This document shows positions 1-6,380 of a DNA stretch of 21,136 nt, piece after piece. Where the stretch lies: assembly GCA_040905285.1 (NCBI GenBank), contig JBBDRV010000201.1:1-21136 (forward strand), in the 5' to 3' direction. Source of the DNA: JBBDRV01 sp040905285. Lineage in GTDB: Bacteria > Bacteroidota > Rhodothermia > Balneolales > Balneolaceae. The position numbers and the translations under genes were made by a program. The stretch's first letter is position 1; every line of letters begins with the position of its first letter. Below the pieces are notes generated by a model. It saw only the letters and a list, made by a program, of their open reading frames with translations, did not search any database and was not told the DNA's origin.

Positions 1-91
1 ATGTGTAAAAAGGTCGCATGCGCAGCTCTGTAGAGTAAGTCCGACAGACTGCTTGGAAGCATAAACAGTTTAAATCAAGCAAGACCGCATT

Positions 92-385
92 ATGCCGATT
101 AAAACCTTAGACATTGAAAAACTTGGCGAAGCCGCCAACAACAAGTACGAAATGCTCGTGGTAATGTCCAAACGATCGCGTCAGATCGCCGCCCGGGAAA
201 AGCTGGAGCTGGACGAAAAGCTGAAGTACTTTGAGGGATTTGAAGATGAAGACGAATTCACCTTCAACGAAGAGCAGGAACGAATTTCCAGAGCTTTTGA
301 AAAGCTGCCGCATGCCACCCAGCGGTCTGTCAGTGAAATGCTTGAAGACAAGATCTACTTCAGCTATCCCAACAGGGAAGAATAA
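92..385 (+). CDS. rpoZ: DNA-directed RNA polymerase omega subunit
   Basis: A 97-residue protein matching the short omega (RpoZ/Rpb6-like) subunit, which helps assemble and stabilise core RNA polymerase by clamping beta'. The diagnostic part is the N-terminal stretch NKYEMLVVMSKRSRQIA at residues 17-33, where the family normally has a conserved N-[KR]-[FY]-x-[LM]-V-x-x-x-[AS]-x-R-[AS]-x-Q-[IL] pattern. The rest is acidic (EDEDEFTFNEEQE, residues 52-64) as in Bacteroidota-type omegas. The start at 92 leaves the omega helix intact. Its TAA stop overlaps the coaBC ATG by one base (TAATG at 383-387), so the two are probably co-transcribed. The 91 bases upstream hold no gene I can support. The assignment is firm at family level. 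Confidence 0.88.
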   Translation: MPIKTLDIEKLGEAANNKYEMLVVMSKRSRQIAAREKLELDEKLKYFEGFEDEDEFTFNEEQERISRAFEKLPHATQRSVSEMLEDKIYFSYPNREE

Positions 386-1593
386 TGGACTTGTCCGGCA
401 ATAATATTTTGCTGGGCGTTACCGGAGGTATCGCCGCCTACAAATCGGCAAACCTCCTTCGGGATTTTCAAAAAGCGGGTGCGGACGTAAGAGTCACCAT
501 GACTCCTTCCGCAACCCGCTTTGTTGGTTCAGAGACCTTTTCCACCCTCTCCCGCCACAGGGTGGCCATCGACGTCTTTAACGAAAACCGGTCCGGTGAC
601 TCCTGGACGCAGCATATCCACTGGGGGGAATGGGCTGATATTTTTATTGTTGCACCCTGTACGGCCAACACCCTTGCCAAGCTGGTAAACGGACAGGCAG
701 ATAACATGCTCACTTCGGTGGCTCTTGCCGCAAGATGCCCCCTGCTCCTCTGCCCCACCATGGACGCGGAAATGATCCGCCATCCCGCCGTCAAAAAGAA
801 TCTGCAGGCTGCGGAGGACTACGGTTTTCACCTGATACTGCCGGAAAGCGGGTATCTTGCCAGCGGGATGGAAGGCGCAGGCCGCCTGCCCGGGGCGGAT
901 TCCATTCTTCAAAGAACGATTCAAATCCTTGAAGAAAGCCGTGGACAGGGACCGCTTTCCAAAAAAAAAATTCTCGTAACCGCCGGACCGACCCGTGAAC
1001 ACATCGATCCGGTGCGGTATATCTCCAATCCCAGCAGCGGTAAGATGGGAATAGCCATGGCCGAAGCTGCCAGAAAACTGGGCGGCACGGTCACTCTTCT
1101 TCACGGCCCGATACCGTCAGGCATACCCGCCGATATCGACTCCGAAGCCTTTGTATCTGCCGGTGACCTGTTCAGGCTGGTCAAAAAACATGCCGATGCC
1201 GACGTGGTAGTCATGTCTGCGGCCGTGGCCGATTTCCGCCCCGCCACCCGGACAAGTCAGAAGATTAAAAAAGAGACGGCCGATTCGTCCCTTCACCTCA
1301 CTGCCAATCCGGACAGCCTCGCCTGGCTGGGCAAACAGAAAAAGAACGGCCAGGTGCTGATAGGTTTTGCCATGGAAACCGACGAAATCGAAAAAAATGC
1401 GCTGGCCAAGCTGCAGAAGAAAAACCTCGACTGGATCTGCGCCAATGACCTGACCGCGGACGACACCGGTTTCCAGTCGGACAGCAATCATATCCTTCTG
1501 TTCGGCAAAGACGGGGGTAAGGACATCCGGGAAGAATTTACCGGCAACAAGCGGGAAATCGCGGTCAGGATCCTCCGCCGGATTTTTGGATAA
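385..1593 (+). CDS. coaBC: Bifunctional phosphopantothenoylcysteine decarboxylase / phosphopantothenate-cysteine ligase
   Basis: CoaBC carries out two successive cytosolic steps of coenzyme A synthesis: CTP-dependent joining of cysteine to 4'-phosphopantothenate (CoaB), then FMN-dependent decarboxylation to 4'-phosphopantetheine (CoaC). At 402 residues it has the usual length. The CoaC half (about 1-185) shows GGIAAYKSANLL (14-25), the catalytic His in HIHWGEWAD (H77) and the FMN/substrate motif PTMDAEM (124-130). The CoaB half (about 193-402) shows LVTAGPTREHIDPVRYISN (197-215), the KIKK motif (293-296) and CANDL with Asn354. Two residues central in the E. coli CoaC differ: the Asn of PxMN is Asp127, and the flap Cys of the ACG motif is Ser160 (LASGM). 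I recall the same pair of changes in Bacteroidota CoaBC, so this is probably a lineage form rather than a dead domain. It overlaps rpoZ by one base. Confidence 0.93.
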   Translation: MDLSGNNILLGVTGGIAAYKSANLLRDFQKAGADVRVTMTPSATRFVGSETFSTLSRHRVAIDVFNENRSGDSWTQHIHWGEWADIFIVAPCTANTLAKLVNGQADNMLTSVALAARCPLLLCPTMDAEMIRHPAVKKNLQAAEDYGFHLILPESGYLASGMEGAGRLPGADSILQRTIQILEESRGQGPLSKKKILVTAGPTREHIDPVRYISNPSSGKMGIAMAEAARKLGGTVTLLHGPIPSGIPADIDSEAFVSAGDLFRLVKKHADADVVVMSAAVADFRPATRTSQKIKKETADSSLHLTANPDSLAWLGKQKKNGQVLIGFAMETDEIEKNALAKLQKKNLDWICANDLTADDTGFQSDSNHILLFGKDGGKDIREEFTGNKREIAVRILRRIFG

Positions 1594-1599
1594 CTGCTG

Positions 1600-1624
1600 C
1601 AGTCATCCGTGACAGGATGTGCTG
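1600..1624. terminator. Weak hairpin between convergent coaBC and HIRAN genes
   Basis: An imperfect hairpin lies in the 34 bases separating two convergent stops: CATCC (1604-1608) pairs with GGATG (1615-1619) across a six-base loop, with a further CAG/CTG pair outside a small internal mismatch. There is no adjacent T tract; the nearest run of T (from about 1641) is inside the opposite gene. A bidirectional terminator role is inferred from position only. Confidence 0.25.
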
Positions 1625-1627
1625 AAC

Positions 1628-2041
1628 CTAATGCTGTATGTCCTTTTTTTTGTAGATCCCGATATCAACCACCTTGTCCTGAAACATGCCGCCTTTGATA
1701 TTCTGTACTTTGGCAAAGAAACTGAGACCGGCTTCAAATTCATCCCGTAGAACGGCTCCATGCCGGGACGGCAGATAGCCTATATCCTGCTTTTTACTGT
1801 TCAGCACGGTTATCAGATCATTTGCATAGTCGTCATCCCGGTGGTCAGGCTCCAGATGCAGCACGTCCCCTTTTCTAAGTTTTCTGACAAGTTTCTGCCG
1901 CTTGCGGCCCGTTTCCGATTGAAGGGTTACGCCAATTACCTTCGTGTTAAAAATGAATTCGCCGGAAACTTCACTCCTTTCATCAGGCTGTTTTACATGT
2001 GAAATGCCCAGTTGTTCGAAAACCTCGGATGATAGTTCCAT
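1628..2041 (-). CDS. Stand-alone HIRAN-domain protein
   Basis: A 137-residue protein that is almost entirely one HIRAN domain. Matching features are the strand GEFIFNTKVIGV near the start, the L-x-x-G-D-x-L-x-L-E-P core (KLRKGDVLHLEPDHRDDDYA), and the end strand with GYLPSRHGAVL. In HLTF/Rad5 helicases HIRAN binds 3' DNA ends at stalled forks; small bacterial proteins consisting of HIRAN alone exist, but their role is poorly known. I chose the ATG at 2041 because it follows a good ribosome-binding site (AAGAGAGG, four to five bases upstream); an in-frame start at 2092 would add 17 residues with no domain content. It converges on coaBC with only 34 bases between stops. A DNA-repair or DNA-end-binding role is inferred from the domain; no helicase or nuclease partner sits beside it. 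Confidence 0.72.
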   Translation of the reverse strand: MELSSEVFEQLGISHVKQPDERSEVSGEFIFNTKVIGVTLQSETGRKRQKLVRKLRKGDVLHLEPDHRDDDYANDLITVLNSKKQDIGYLPSRHGAVLRDEFEAGLSFFAKVQNIKGGMFQDKVVDIGIYKKKDIQH

Positions 2042-2275
2042 AATTCCTCTCTTGTTTTTGAGACACCAGTTAACAGTTTGTTTGACTCTCACAGATGGAA
2101 TGAATAGCCGCCCCGATATTCGCCGGCAGATGATTTAACGGTTTGTACGATTTATTTTTTCAAACCAGTTTCAACTTAGCTCAATTACAGCTAAAGCAGG
2201 GTCATACGGTTTTTCAAATATTTGTAATACGGGTTATTGATTGAATGCGGCAAACCGTCGGGATATGCACGATAA
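2042..2275. other. Gene-free stretch upstream of the HIRAN gene
   Basis: These 234 bases lie between the HIRAN start and the repeat cluster. They are more AT-rich than the neighbouring genes and presumably carry the HIRAN promoter on the minus strand. I find no convincing promoter pair, RNA gene or conserved coding frame. Short open frames here run into the N gap and have no recognisable sequence. Confidence 0.4.
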
Positions 2276-2335
2276 AAACTATCACGAAGGAAAAAGAGAA
2301 GCTGACAAACAATCACGAAGTTAAAGTTGATGCAG
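2276..2335 (+). repeat. Direct repeat copy A, upstream of the gap, ending in a repeat left arm
   Basis: This block closely matches the block at 2526-2588. Both have the motif AAACWATCACG twice, 31-33 bases apart (here at 2276 and 2307), separated by AAAAAGAGAAG and CTGAC, then run into GTTAAA and a left arm ending in GCAG. Copy A lacks a CG dinucleotide present in copy B. Its arm reads TTGATGCAG, whereas copy B reads TTGGGGCAG. The sequence is then cut by the scaffold gap, so the rest of this element is unknown. Confidence 0.75.
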
Positions 2336-2435
2336 NNNNNNNNNNNNNNNNNNNNNNNNNNNNNNNNNNNNNNNNNNNNNNNNNNNNNNNNNNNNNNNNN
2401 NNNNNNNNNNNNNNNNNNNNNNNNNNNNNNNNNNN
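2336..2435. other. Assembly gap of 100 N
   Basis: Exactly 100 undetermined bases, the conventional placeholder for a scaffold join of unknown length. It falls inside the repeat cluster: sequence before it is a repeat left arm and sequence after it begins at the conserved core. This suggests the assembler broke on near-identical repeat copies. True length and copy number are unknown. Confidence 0.97.
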
Positions 2436-2525
2436 GCAAGGCGGAGCAAAGCCGGCAGAGTGAGCATACACCCGTATGCGATCGATGACGCTGCCGACAA
2501 CGCAGCCCCGGCATTACACGCTGAT
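2436..2525 (+). repeat. Palindromic repeat element copy 1, core and right arm
   Basis: The first 55 bases (2436-2490, starting GCAAGGCGGAGC and ending CGATCGATGACG) are identical to 2589-2643. Inside is a perfect hairpin, GCATAC (2464-2469) with GTATGC (2474-2479) around ACCC. The following part differs from copy 2: CTGCCGACAACGCAGCC and then CCGGCATTACACG instead of GGATGCAGCTCCAACGCAGCC and the T-rich arm. The expected left arm, complementary to GCCCCGGCATTACACG, would lie in the N gap. No open frame is conserved, so this is a non-coding repeat. Confidence 0.8.
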
Positions 2526-2588
2526 AAACAATCACGATGTAAAAAGAGAAGCGCTGACAAACAATCACGACGTTAAAAATTGGGGCAG
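2526..2588 (+). repeat. Direct repeat copy B with left arm of element copy 2
   Basis: The second copy of the block at 2276-2335, with AAACAATCACG at 2526 and again at 2559, the spacer AAAAAGAGAAGCGCTGAC, and then the left arm CGTTAAAAATTGGGGCAGGC (2571-2590). The period between the two direct-repeat copies is 250 bases in the present coordinates, but the placeholder gap makes that figure unreliable. Confidence 0.75.
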
Positions 2589-2734
2589 GCAAGGCGGAGC
2601 AAAGCCGGCAGAGTGAGCATACACCCGTATGCGATCGATGACGGATGCAGCTCCAACGCAGCCTGCATCAATTTTTAACGAGTGATGACGGATGCAGCTC
2701 CAACGCAGCCTGCCCCAATTTTTAACGAGTGATG
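2571..2734. repeat. Complete palindromic element copy 2 with duplicated right arm
   Basis: A 20-bp perfect inverted repeat bounds the element: left arm 2571-2590 and right arm 2708-2727. Between them are the 55-bp core (2589-2643, with hairpin GCATAC/GTATGC at 2617-2632) and a 47-bp direct tandem duplication (2637-2683 and 2684-2730, unit GATGACGGATGCAGC...TTTTTAACGAGT). The two units differ at only two bases: the first right arm has GCCTGCATC, the second GCCTGCCCC. Only the second is complementary to this element's own left arm; the first would match the GATGCAG arm before the gap. Small size, paired ends and lack of coding capacity suggest a REP- or MITE-like sequence; no transposase is in the window. 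Its right end overlaps the 3' end of the acetyltransferase gene. Confidence 0.82.
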
Positions 2735-3873
2735 GTGGGCCACCGATACGTCCTGTGCGTCTTATGATGAAAACACCCCAAAGCCTCGAGACTACGCTGC
2801 ATCAGCCAGTTTTTTTCACTGACCCAGGCACCTTCCAGATAGTCGAGGGTGGGGGCCGCCGCTTTGGTTTTTTGTATGCCCCGGACGAAAGTCAGGGCTT
2901 CGAGGCCCAACTTCCGGAATTTCGGCTTGGTGCCGTAAACAACGGTGCGCAGTCTTTTCGCCCTTTTTTTGAACCGGAACAGCTTGGGATAGTGCCACCA
3001 GCGGAGCCGGCCTCTTGTTTCAGCGGAAATTTCATTCAGGTCGGGAAGGCATACGATGAAGGAAGCAGGTTCTCCGTCGACAAATGCCAGCAGGACACTG
3101 TCCCTGATCATGATCCATTTGAGCTGTTTGACCATGTCATAAACGGTTTCCCTGGTCAGCTCGCTGAAATCCTCTTCCCTCTCTGATATATCCTGCTCCC
3201 GCCAGGCTGCGTTGTAAATTTCGCGGATATGATCTGCATCCCGGTAGATATTTTTGAAATTTATCGGACGGAATTCCACTCCGGGACGGCTTTCGATTCT
3301 GTTTGTAATCTTCACCAGCCGCTCGGGCAGGGGCTCTTTGAAAAACCGCTTGTAACTCCACTGGTCGTCAAGCTTCTCCGCTCCTGTATTTTCGAGAAGT
3401 TCCCTGTACCAGGGAGGGTGGTAAAACATTCCGTACACGGGCGGCTCGTCAAAATTCTCTATAAGAAGGCCCCAGTAGTTGTCATTCTCGCCGAAATTGA
3501 CCGGTCCCCTGAATGCGCCGTTTCCCCGCCTGTTGTGCCATACGGATGCATAGTCGATCATGGCATCCGCCACTTTCTGGTCATTCACCATTTCGATAAA
3601 ACCGATCCCGCCCATCTTCGGATTATACAGATGATCTTTCTTTTCGTTGACCATCAGTGCAAAACGGCCGACCACCCGCTGGTCTTCAAAAATCAGAAAA
3701 CGTTCACATTCGCCGTGCCGGTAAAAGGGATTCTTTTCTCTGTCAAAAATCTTCTCTATCTCATCCCGGAAGGGTGGTATCCACCTGGGATATTCTTTGT
3801 AGATACGAAAGGGCAGTTCATGAAACAGATCTATCTCCTCCTGTCCGGTTATTTTCCGAATTGCAAATGCCAT
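2722..3873 (-). CDS. GNAT-superfamily N-acetyltransferase, YghO-like
   Basis: A 383-residue cytosolic protein resembling the YghO-type GNAT-fold family, for which no firm substrate is known to me. Features that match: the N-terminal FHELPFRIYKEYPRWIPPF (about 18-36), the strand FEDQRVVGRFALMVNE, the signature FRGPVNFGENDNYWGLLIE followed by YHPPWYRELLENTGAEK, and a C-terminal half with a second acetyltransferase-like region ending LGCFHHKTHRTYRWP. I chose the ATG at 3873 because AAAAGGAA lies just upstream and homologous sequence begins there; the frame stays open to 4011 with unconvincing residues. The last four codons (Ile-Thr-Thr-Arg order I-T-R preceded by T) and the TAA stop come from the neighbouring repeat arm. 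Divergent from the gene at 4132, with about 258 bases between them. Confidence 0.78.
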   Translation of the reverse strand: MAFAIRKITGQEEIDLFHELPFRIYKEYPRWIPPFRDEIEKIFDREKNPFYRHGECERFLIFEDQRVVGRFALMVNEKKDHLYNPKMGGIGFIEMVNDQKVADAMIDYASVWHNRRGNGAFRGPVNFGENDNYWGLLIENFDEPPVYGMFYHPPWYRELLENTGAEKLDDQWSYKRFFKEPLPERLVKITNRIESRPGVEFRPINFKNIYRDADHIREIYNAAWREQDISEREEDFSELTRETVYDMVKQLKWIMIRDSVLLAFVDGEPASFIVCLPDLNEISAETRGRLRWWHYPKLFRFKKRAKRLRTVVYGTKPKFRKLGLEALTFVRGIQKTKAAAPTLDYLEGAWVSEKNWLMQRSLEALGCFHHKTHRTYRWPTITR

Positions 3874-4131
3874 AATTAGGTTCCTTTTCTTACATTTGGT
3901 GCAGGTCAGCCCCGGCCCCGGCCAACTCCCGTCCCGGCGGACAGTCCTTCCGGCGGACAGTTCCCGGACTGCCTGGCAGATCTTTCGGAGCTGCAGTCTT
4001 CCGGGTTGCAATTCGAAAGCGGGGAAGGCAAGGTCGTGACGTATTCCGGAGAAAGGTAACAGACGGTCATTAACTTCTCAAACAGATTTAAACAGGTGCT
4101 GTGCAGGCAAACCTCAGAACCATTGAAGAAC
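3874..4131. other. Divergent intergenic region
   Basis: These 258 bases separate two divergently transcribed genes and should hold both promoters. I can point to the AAAAGGAA ribosome-binding site of the minus-strand gene (about 3882-3891), but to no confident -35/-10 or Bacteroidota-type -33/-7 pair. A GC-rich part at 3905-3985 reads open on the minus strand, without recognisable protein sequence. Confidence 0.4.
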
Positions 4132-4590
4132 ATGGACGGCAGTGGTAAAAGCAGTAGTAAAAAAAGAGACAGCCCCACAATGAAAAGGTGGATTGCGGGG
4201 CTGCTGGCTATTTCATGTACAGCGGCCTTTTTTCTTTTTATCGACGATTCGTCTTCCGGGGACAGGCAGTTTATGTCGGCCGCTGAAATAGACGATTTGA
4301 TTCAGCAGACCTTCGACAGATTCAACCTGCCGCCGGACCAGATACGCACCCGGACGATCCGGATTGACACGTCAGCCAGCCGGAAAGAATATACGGTCGA
4401 TGTGGCCCCCGGTTTCTCCAAAACACAATGGCATTATGAGCTGGCCAGGCTGCTGAAACCGTATAATTCCGATACACCGGCCAGGGTGTTTTTTCCCGAC
4501 CGGGATATGCGCATCTTTGTCACATACGGATCAAATATTGTCCGGACCATCCGGCTGCAGACCGATCCGGACCTGGTCCTTTACAACTGA
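4132..4590 (+). CDS. Unrecognised membrane-anchored protein, frame interrupted by TGA
   Basis: I do not recognise this protein. From the ATG at 4132 it has 152 residues before a TGA at 4588-4590. A short basic N-terminus (SSKKRD, then MKRW) is followed by one hydrophobic segment (about residues 20-35, IAGLLAISCTAAFFLF), so it is a signal-anchored protein facing the periplasm; the LAISC sequence is too poor a lipobox to call a lipoprotein. The soluble part has regular alpha/beta patterning (IDDLIQQTFDRF, then TIRIDTSASRKEYTVDVAP and ARVFFPDRDMRIFVTYGS). Other starts are GTG at 4096 and ATG at 4180. The same frame stays open after the TGA to 4734, and the lipase gene begins two bases later, so the original gene was probably 4132-4734 and is now truncated, misassembled or read through. 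Confidence 0.6.
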   Translation: MDGSGKSSSKKRDSPTMKRWIAGLLAISCTAAFFLFIDDSSSGDRQFMSAAEIDDLIQQTFDRFNLPPDQIRTRTIRIDTSASRKEYTVDVAPGFSKTQWHYELARLLKPYNSDTPARVFFPDRDMRIFVTYGSNIVRTIRLQTDPDLVLYN

Positions 4591-4734
4591 ACTGAAAGCC
4601 CGTTCATCCATATCAGGCCGCCGTTGGTCATCACAGAAGGAACTAATGCCAATATCAGTCAGTTGCAGGAGTTCATAACTGTACTGAAACAGGATTTTAT
4701 CCAGCTTCGGGCGCCTTATGCAAATGAACGTTAA
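4591..4734 (+). pseudogene. In-frame continuation of the preceding gene after TGA
   Basis: These 144 bases continue the exact frame of 4132-4590 for 47 sense codons and end in TAA at 4732-4734. The translation is protein-like: TESPFIHIRPPLV, then ITEGTNANISQLQEF and a strongly amphipathic helix (ITVLKQDFIQLRAPYANER). The TAA leaves a two-base spacing to the lipase ATG at 4737, typical of operon neighbours, whereas the TGA would leave an odd 146-base gap. I read this as the severed C-terminus of the upstream gene. TGA ends other genes here (ligA, panB, fabZ), so genome-wide recoding is unlikely, and I see no clear selenocysteine-type hairpin after it. Confidence 0.55.
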
Positions 4735-4736
4735 TT

Positions 4737-5594
4737 ATGAAACTGATCGAAACAGACGCATTTCTGAAAAAACTGGAACTCCGGGAGTTTCCCCAGCCTG
4801 AAATTGTGCAGTTACGCTATCCTCTCCTGCTCTGCCACGGATTCGGGGCGCTTGTATCCGTCATCAAACCTTCTCCCATGCATGAAACGTGCATGTTTCT
4901 GAGACAGCACGGGGTGATGGCTTTCGCCCCCAATATCGTCCCCTACGCCAAAATAGAAACCCGCTCTCAGCAATGGAGCCAAAAGATCGTCCAGCTTTGC
5001 GACCGCTATGGCTTTGAAAAAATGAATATCGTCGCCCACAGCATGTCCGGCCTCGACATGCGTTATGCCATATCCCGGTCTGACGTATATCAACGTGTCG
5101 CTTCACTGACCACGGTAGCAACTCCCCACCGGGGAACGTCTCTTGCAGAACTGGTACTCAATACGCCGGAAAAGGTACGGGAAAAGCTGGTTGAAGCTTT
5201 TGACTGGTTCGGCAACAGCATCTATCCCAAATCAGAAAGCGATGCCGTTGGCGCGGTCCGCCAGCTTACGCGGGAATATGTCCGGACAACCTTCAACCCG
5301 GAAAATCCCGACCGGGAGAACATCACCTATTTTTCCTACAGCGCATCGGCCGGCAAAGGCACCAATCAACCGTTGAATGCGCTTTACCGTTATCAAAACC
5401 AGCATTTATATGAAAATGAAGGGCCCAACGACTCCTTTGTTTCAGAGAAATCCGCCGTATGGGGCAAGCACCTTGGCACAGTCCCGCTTTCACATCTTGA
5501 GCAGATAAAATTAGGTCTCAGCAAGGACCGGGTACAGATATTTGAAAAATTCTGGTACAGGGTAGCCGGCAATCTGTCTGATAACGGCTTTTAG
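4737..5594 (+). CDS. Triacylglycerol lipase-type alpha/beta hydrolase
   Basis: A 285-residue serine esterase/lipase of the alpha/beta-hydrolase fold. The oxyanion strand is LLLCHGFGALV (30-40). The nucleophile elbow is AHSMSG (100-105), giving Ser102. The Asp is in EGPNDSFVSEKSAVWG (Asp232) and the His in LSHLEQ (His253), a complete triad with the spacing of true bacterial lipases (the GPNDGLV and DHLEQ boxes). ATPHRGTSLAE (128-138) is also typical. No signal peptide is visible, so it probably acts in the cytoplasm on lipid or ester substrates; a secreted role is not supported. It starts two bases after the frame of the preceding gene closes, suggesting one operon. A short dyad with five-base arms (5585-5597) spans its stop, which lies seven bases from the convergent surE stop. 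Confidence 0.86.
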   Translation: MKLIETDAFLKKLELREFPQPEIVQLRYPLLLCHGFGALVSVIKPSPMHETCMFLRQHGVMAFAPNIVPYAKIETRSQQWSQKIVQLCDRYGFEKMNIVAHSMSGLDMRYAISRSDVYQRVASLTTVATPHRGTSLAELVLNTPEKVREKLVEAFDWFGNSIYPKSESDAVGAVRQLTREYVRTTFNPENPDRENITYFSYSASAGKGTNQPLNALYRYQNQHLYENEGPNDSFVSEKSAVWGKHLGTVPLSHLEQIKLGLSKDRVQIFEKFWYRVAGNLSDNGF

Positions 5595-5601
5595 CCGGCC
5601 C

Positions 5602-6366
5602 CTACAACGTGATGTTCTCCAGCTCGCGCAGAAGCGGGTATGAGGTAAGGTCATACTGGATAGGCGTCAGTGAGGCATACCCCCTCTCCAGCGCATTGAT
5701 ATCATTTCCCTCTTCCTTGTCCAGAAGCTGAAATTTTCCTGTCAGCCAGTAATAGGAGCGGTTATGCGGATCGATTCTCCCCTCGAATTCTTCTACATAC
5801 CGGCTGTTTGCCTGCCGTGCCCACTTGATTCCTTTCAGGGGACCTGCGGGAACATTGAGATTCAGGGTCACCCCGCGCGGCAGCCCGTGATCAAGAACAT
5901 AGCCGATAACCTTCCGTGCAGCTTCCTGTGATCCGGACAAATCCGTCTCTTCCTCAAAAGCCGTACAGCTGACGGCAATAGAGGGATACCCCAGGATCGT
6001 CCCTTCCGTAGCAGCGCTTACGGTTCCGGAATAAAGGATATTGATTCCCGCATTGCTTCCGTGGTTAATTCCGCTCACGATCAGGTCGGGCCTGCGGTTG
6101 AGAAGCTGGTTATGTGCCAGTTTAACCGAATCTGCCGGGGTTCCGGAAACCGCCTGTCCGCTGAACCGGCCGTCAATCATAAATGATCGGGACCGCAACG
6201 GCGTGCTGACAGTGATGGCATGCCCCACCGCACTCTGCTGGCGGTCGGGCGCAACGATTTCCACATCCCCGAATTCATCGGCAACTTCGGCCAGGGCCTT
6301 GATCCCCGGCGAAAAAATTCCGTCATCATTGCAAACCAGTATCAAAGGCTTTTCGCCTGTACTCAT
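5602..6366 (-). CDS. surE: 5'/3'-nucleotidase SurE
   Basis: SurE is a cytosolic metal-dependent phosphatase that removes phosphate from nucleoside 5'- and 3'-monophosphates and is linked to stationary-phase survival. The 254-residue protein has all family markers: CNDDGIFSPGI (12-22) with the metal-binding Asp14 and Asp15, APDRQQSAVGHAIT (39-52) with metal ligand Ser45, VSGTPADSVKLA (73-84), and VSGINHGSNAG (98-108) with metal ligand Asn101. Full length for the family. It is the last gene of fabZ-panB-surE, 14 bases after panB, with GGAG about ten bases ahead of its ATG. It converges on the lipase gene. Confidence 0.96.
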   Translation of the reverse strand: MSTGEKPLILVCNDDGIFSPGIKALAEVADEFGDVEIVAPDRQQSAVGHAITVSTPLRSRSFMIDGRFSGQAVSGTPADSVKLAHNQLLNRRPDLIVSGINHGSNAGINILYSGTVSAATEGTILGYPSIAVSCTAFEEETDLSGSQEAARKVIGYVLDHGLPRGVTLNLNVPAGPLKGIKWARQANSRYVEEFEGRIDPHNRSYYWLTGKFQLLDKEEGNDINALERGYASLTPIQYDLTSYPLLRELENITL

Positions 6367-6380
6367 CTATGTACAGCTCC

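Noticed and set aside
1..33. Short ATG...TAG frame at the left edge, possibly the tail of an upstream gene
   Set aside because: Only ten codons are visible and nothing identifies them; cannot be supported.
529..1104. Long minus-strand frame within coaBC
   Set aside because: Overlaps a clear CoaBC reading frame and has no recognisable domain.
2191..2592. Open frames running across the N gap on both strands
   Set aside because: They are open only because N is not a stop; flanking residues derive from repeats and have no protein-like pattern.
2571..2734. Integron attC site
   Set aside because: The arms read GTTAAA...TTTAAC, the reverse order of the attC core sites (RYYYAAC...GTTRRRY), and no integrase or cassette array is present.
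3229..3879. 216-residue plus-strand frame opposite the acetyltransferase
   Set aside because: Antisense shadow of a well-supported gene; composition is not protein-like.
4588..4590. Selenocysteine codon
   Set aside because: No convincing stem-loop follows within the expected distance, no redox motif surrounds it, and TGA is a normal stop elsewhere in the window.
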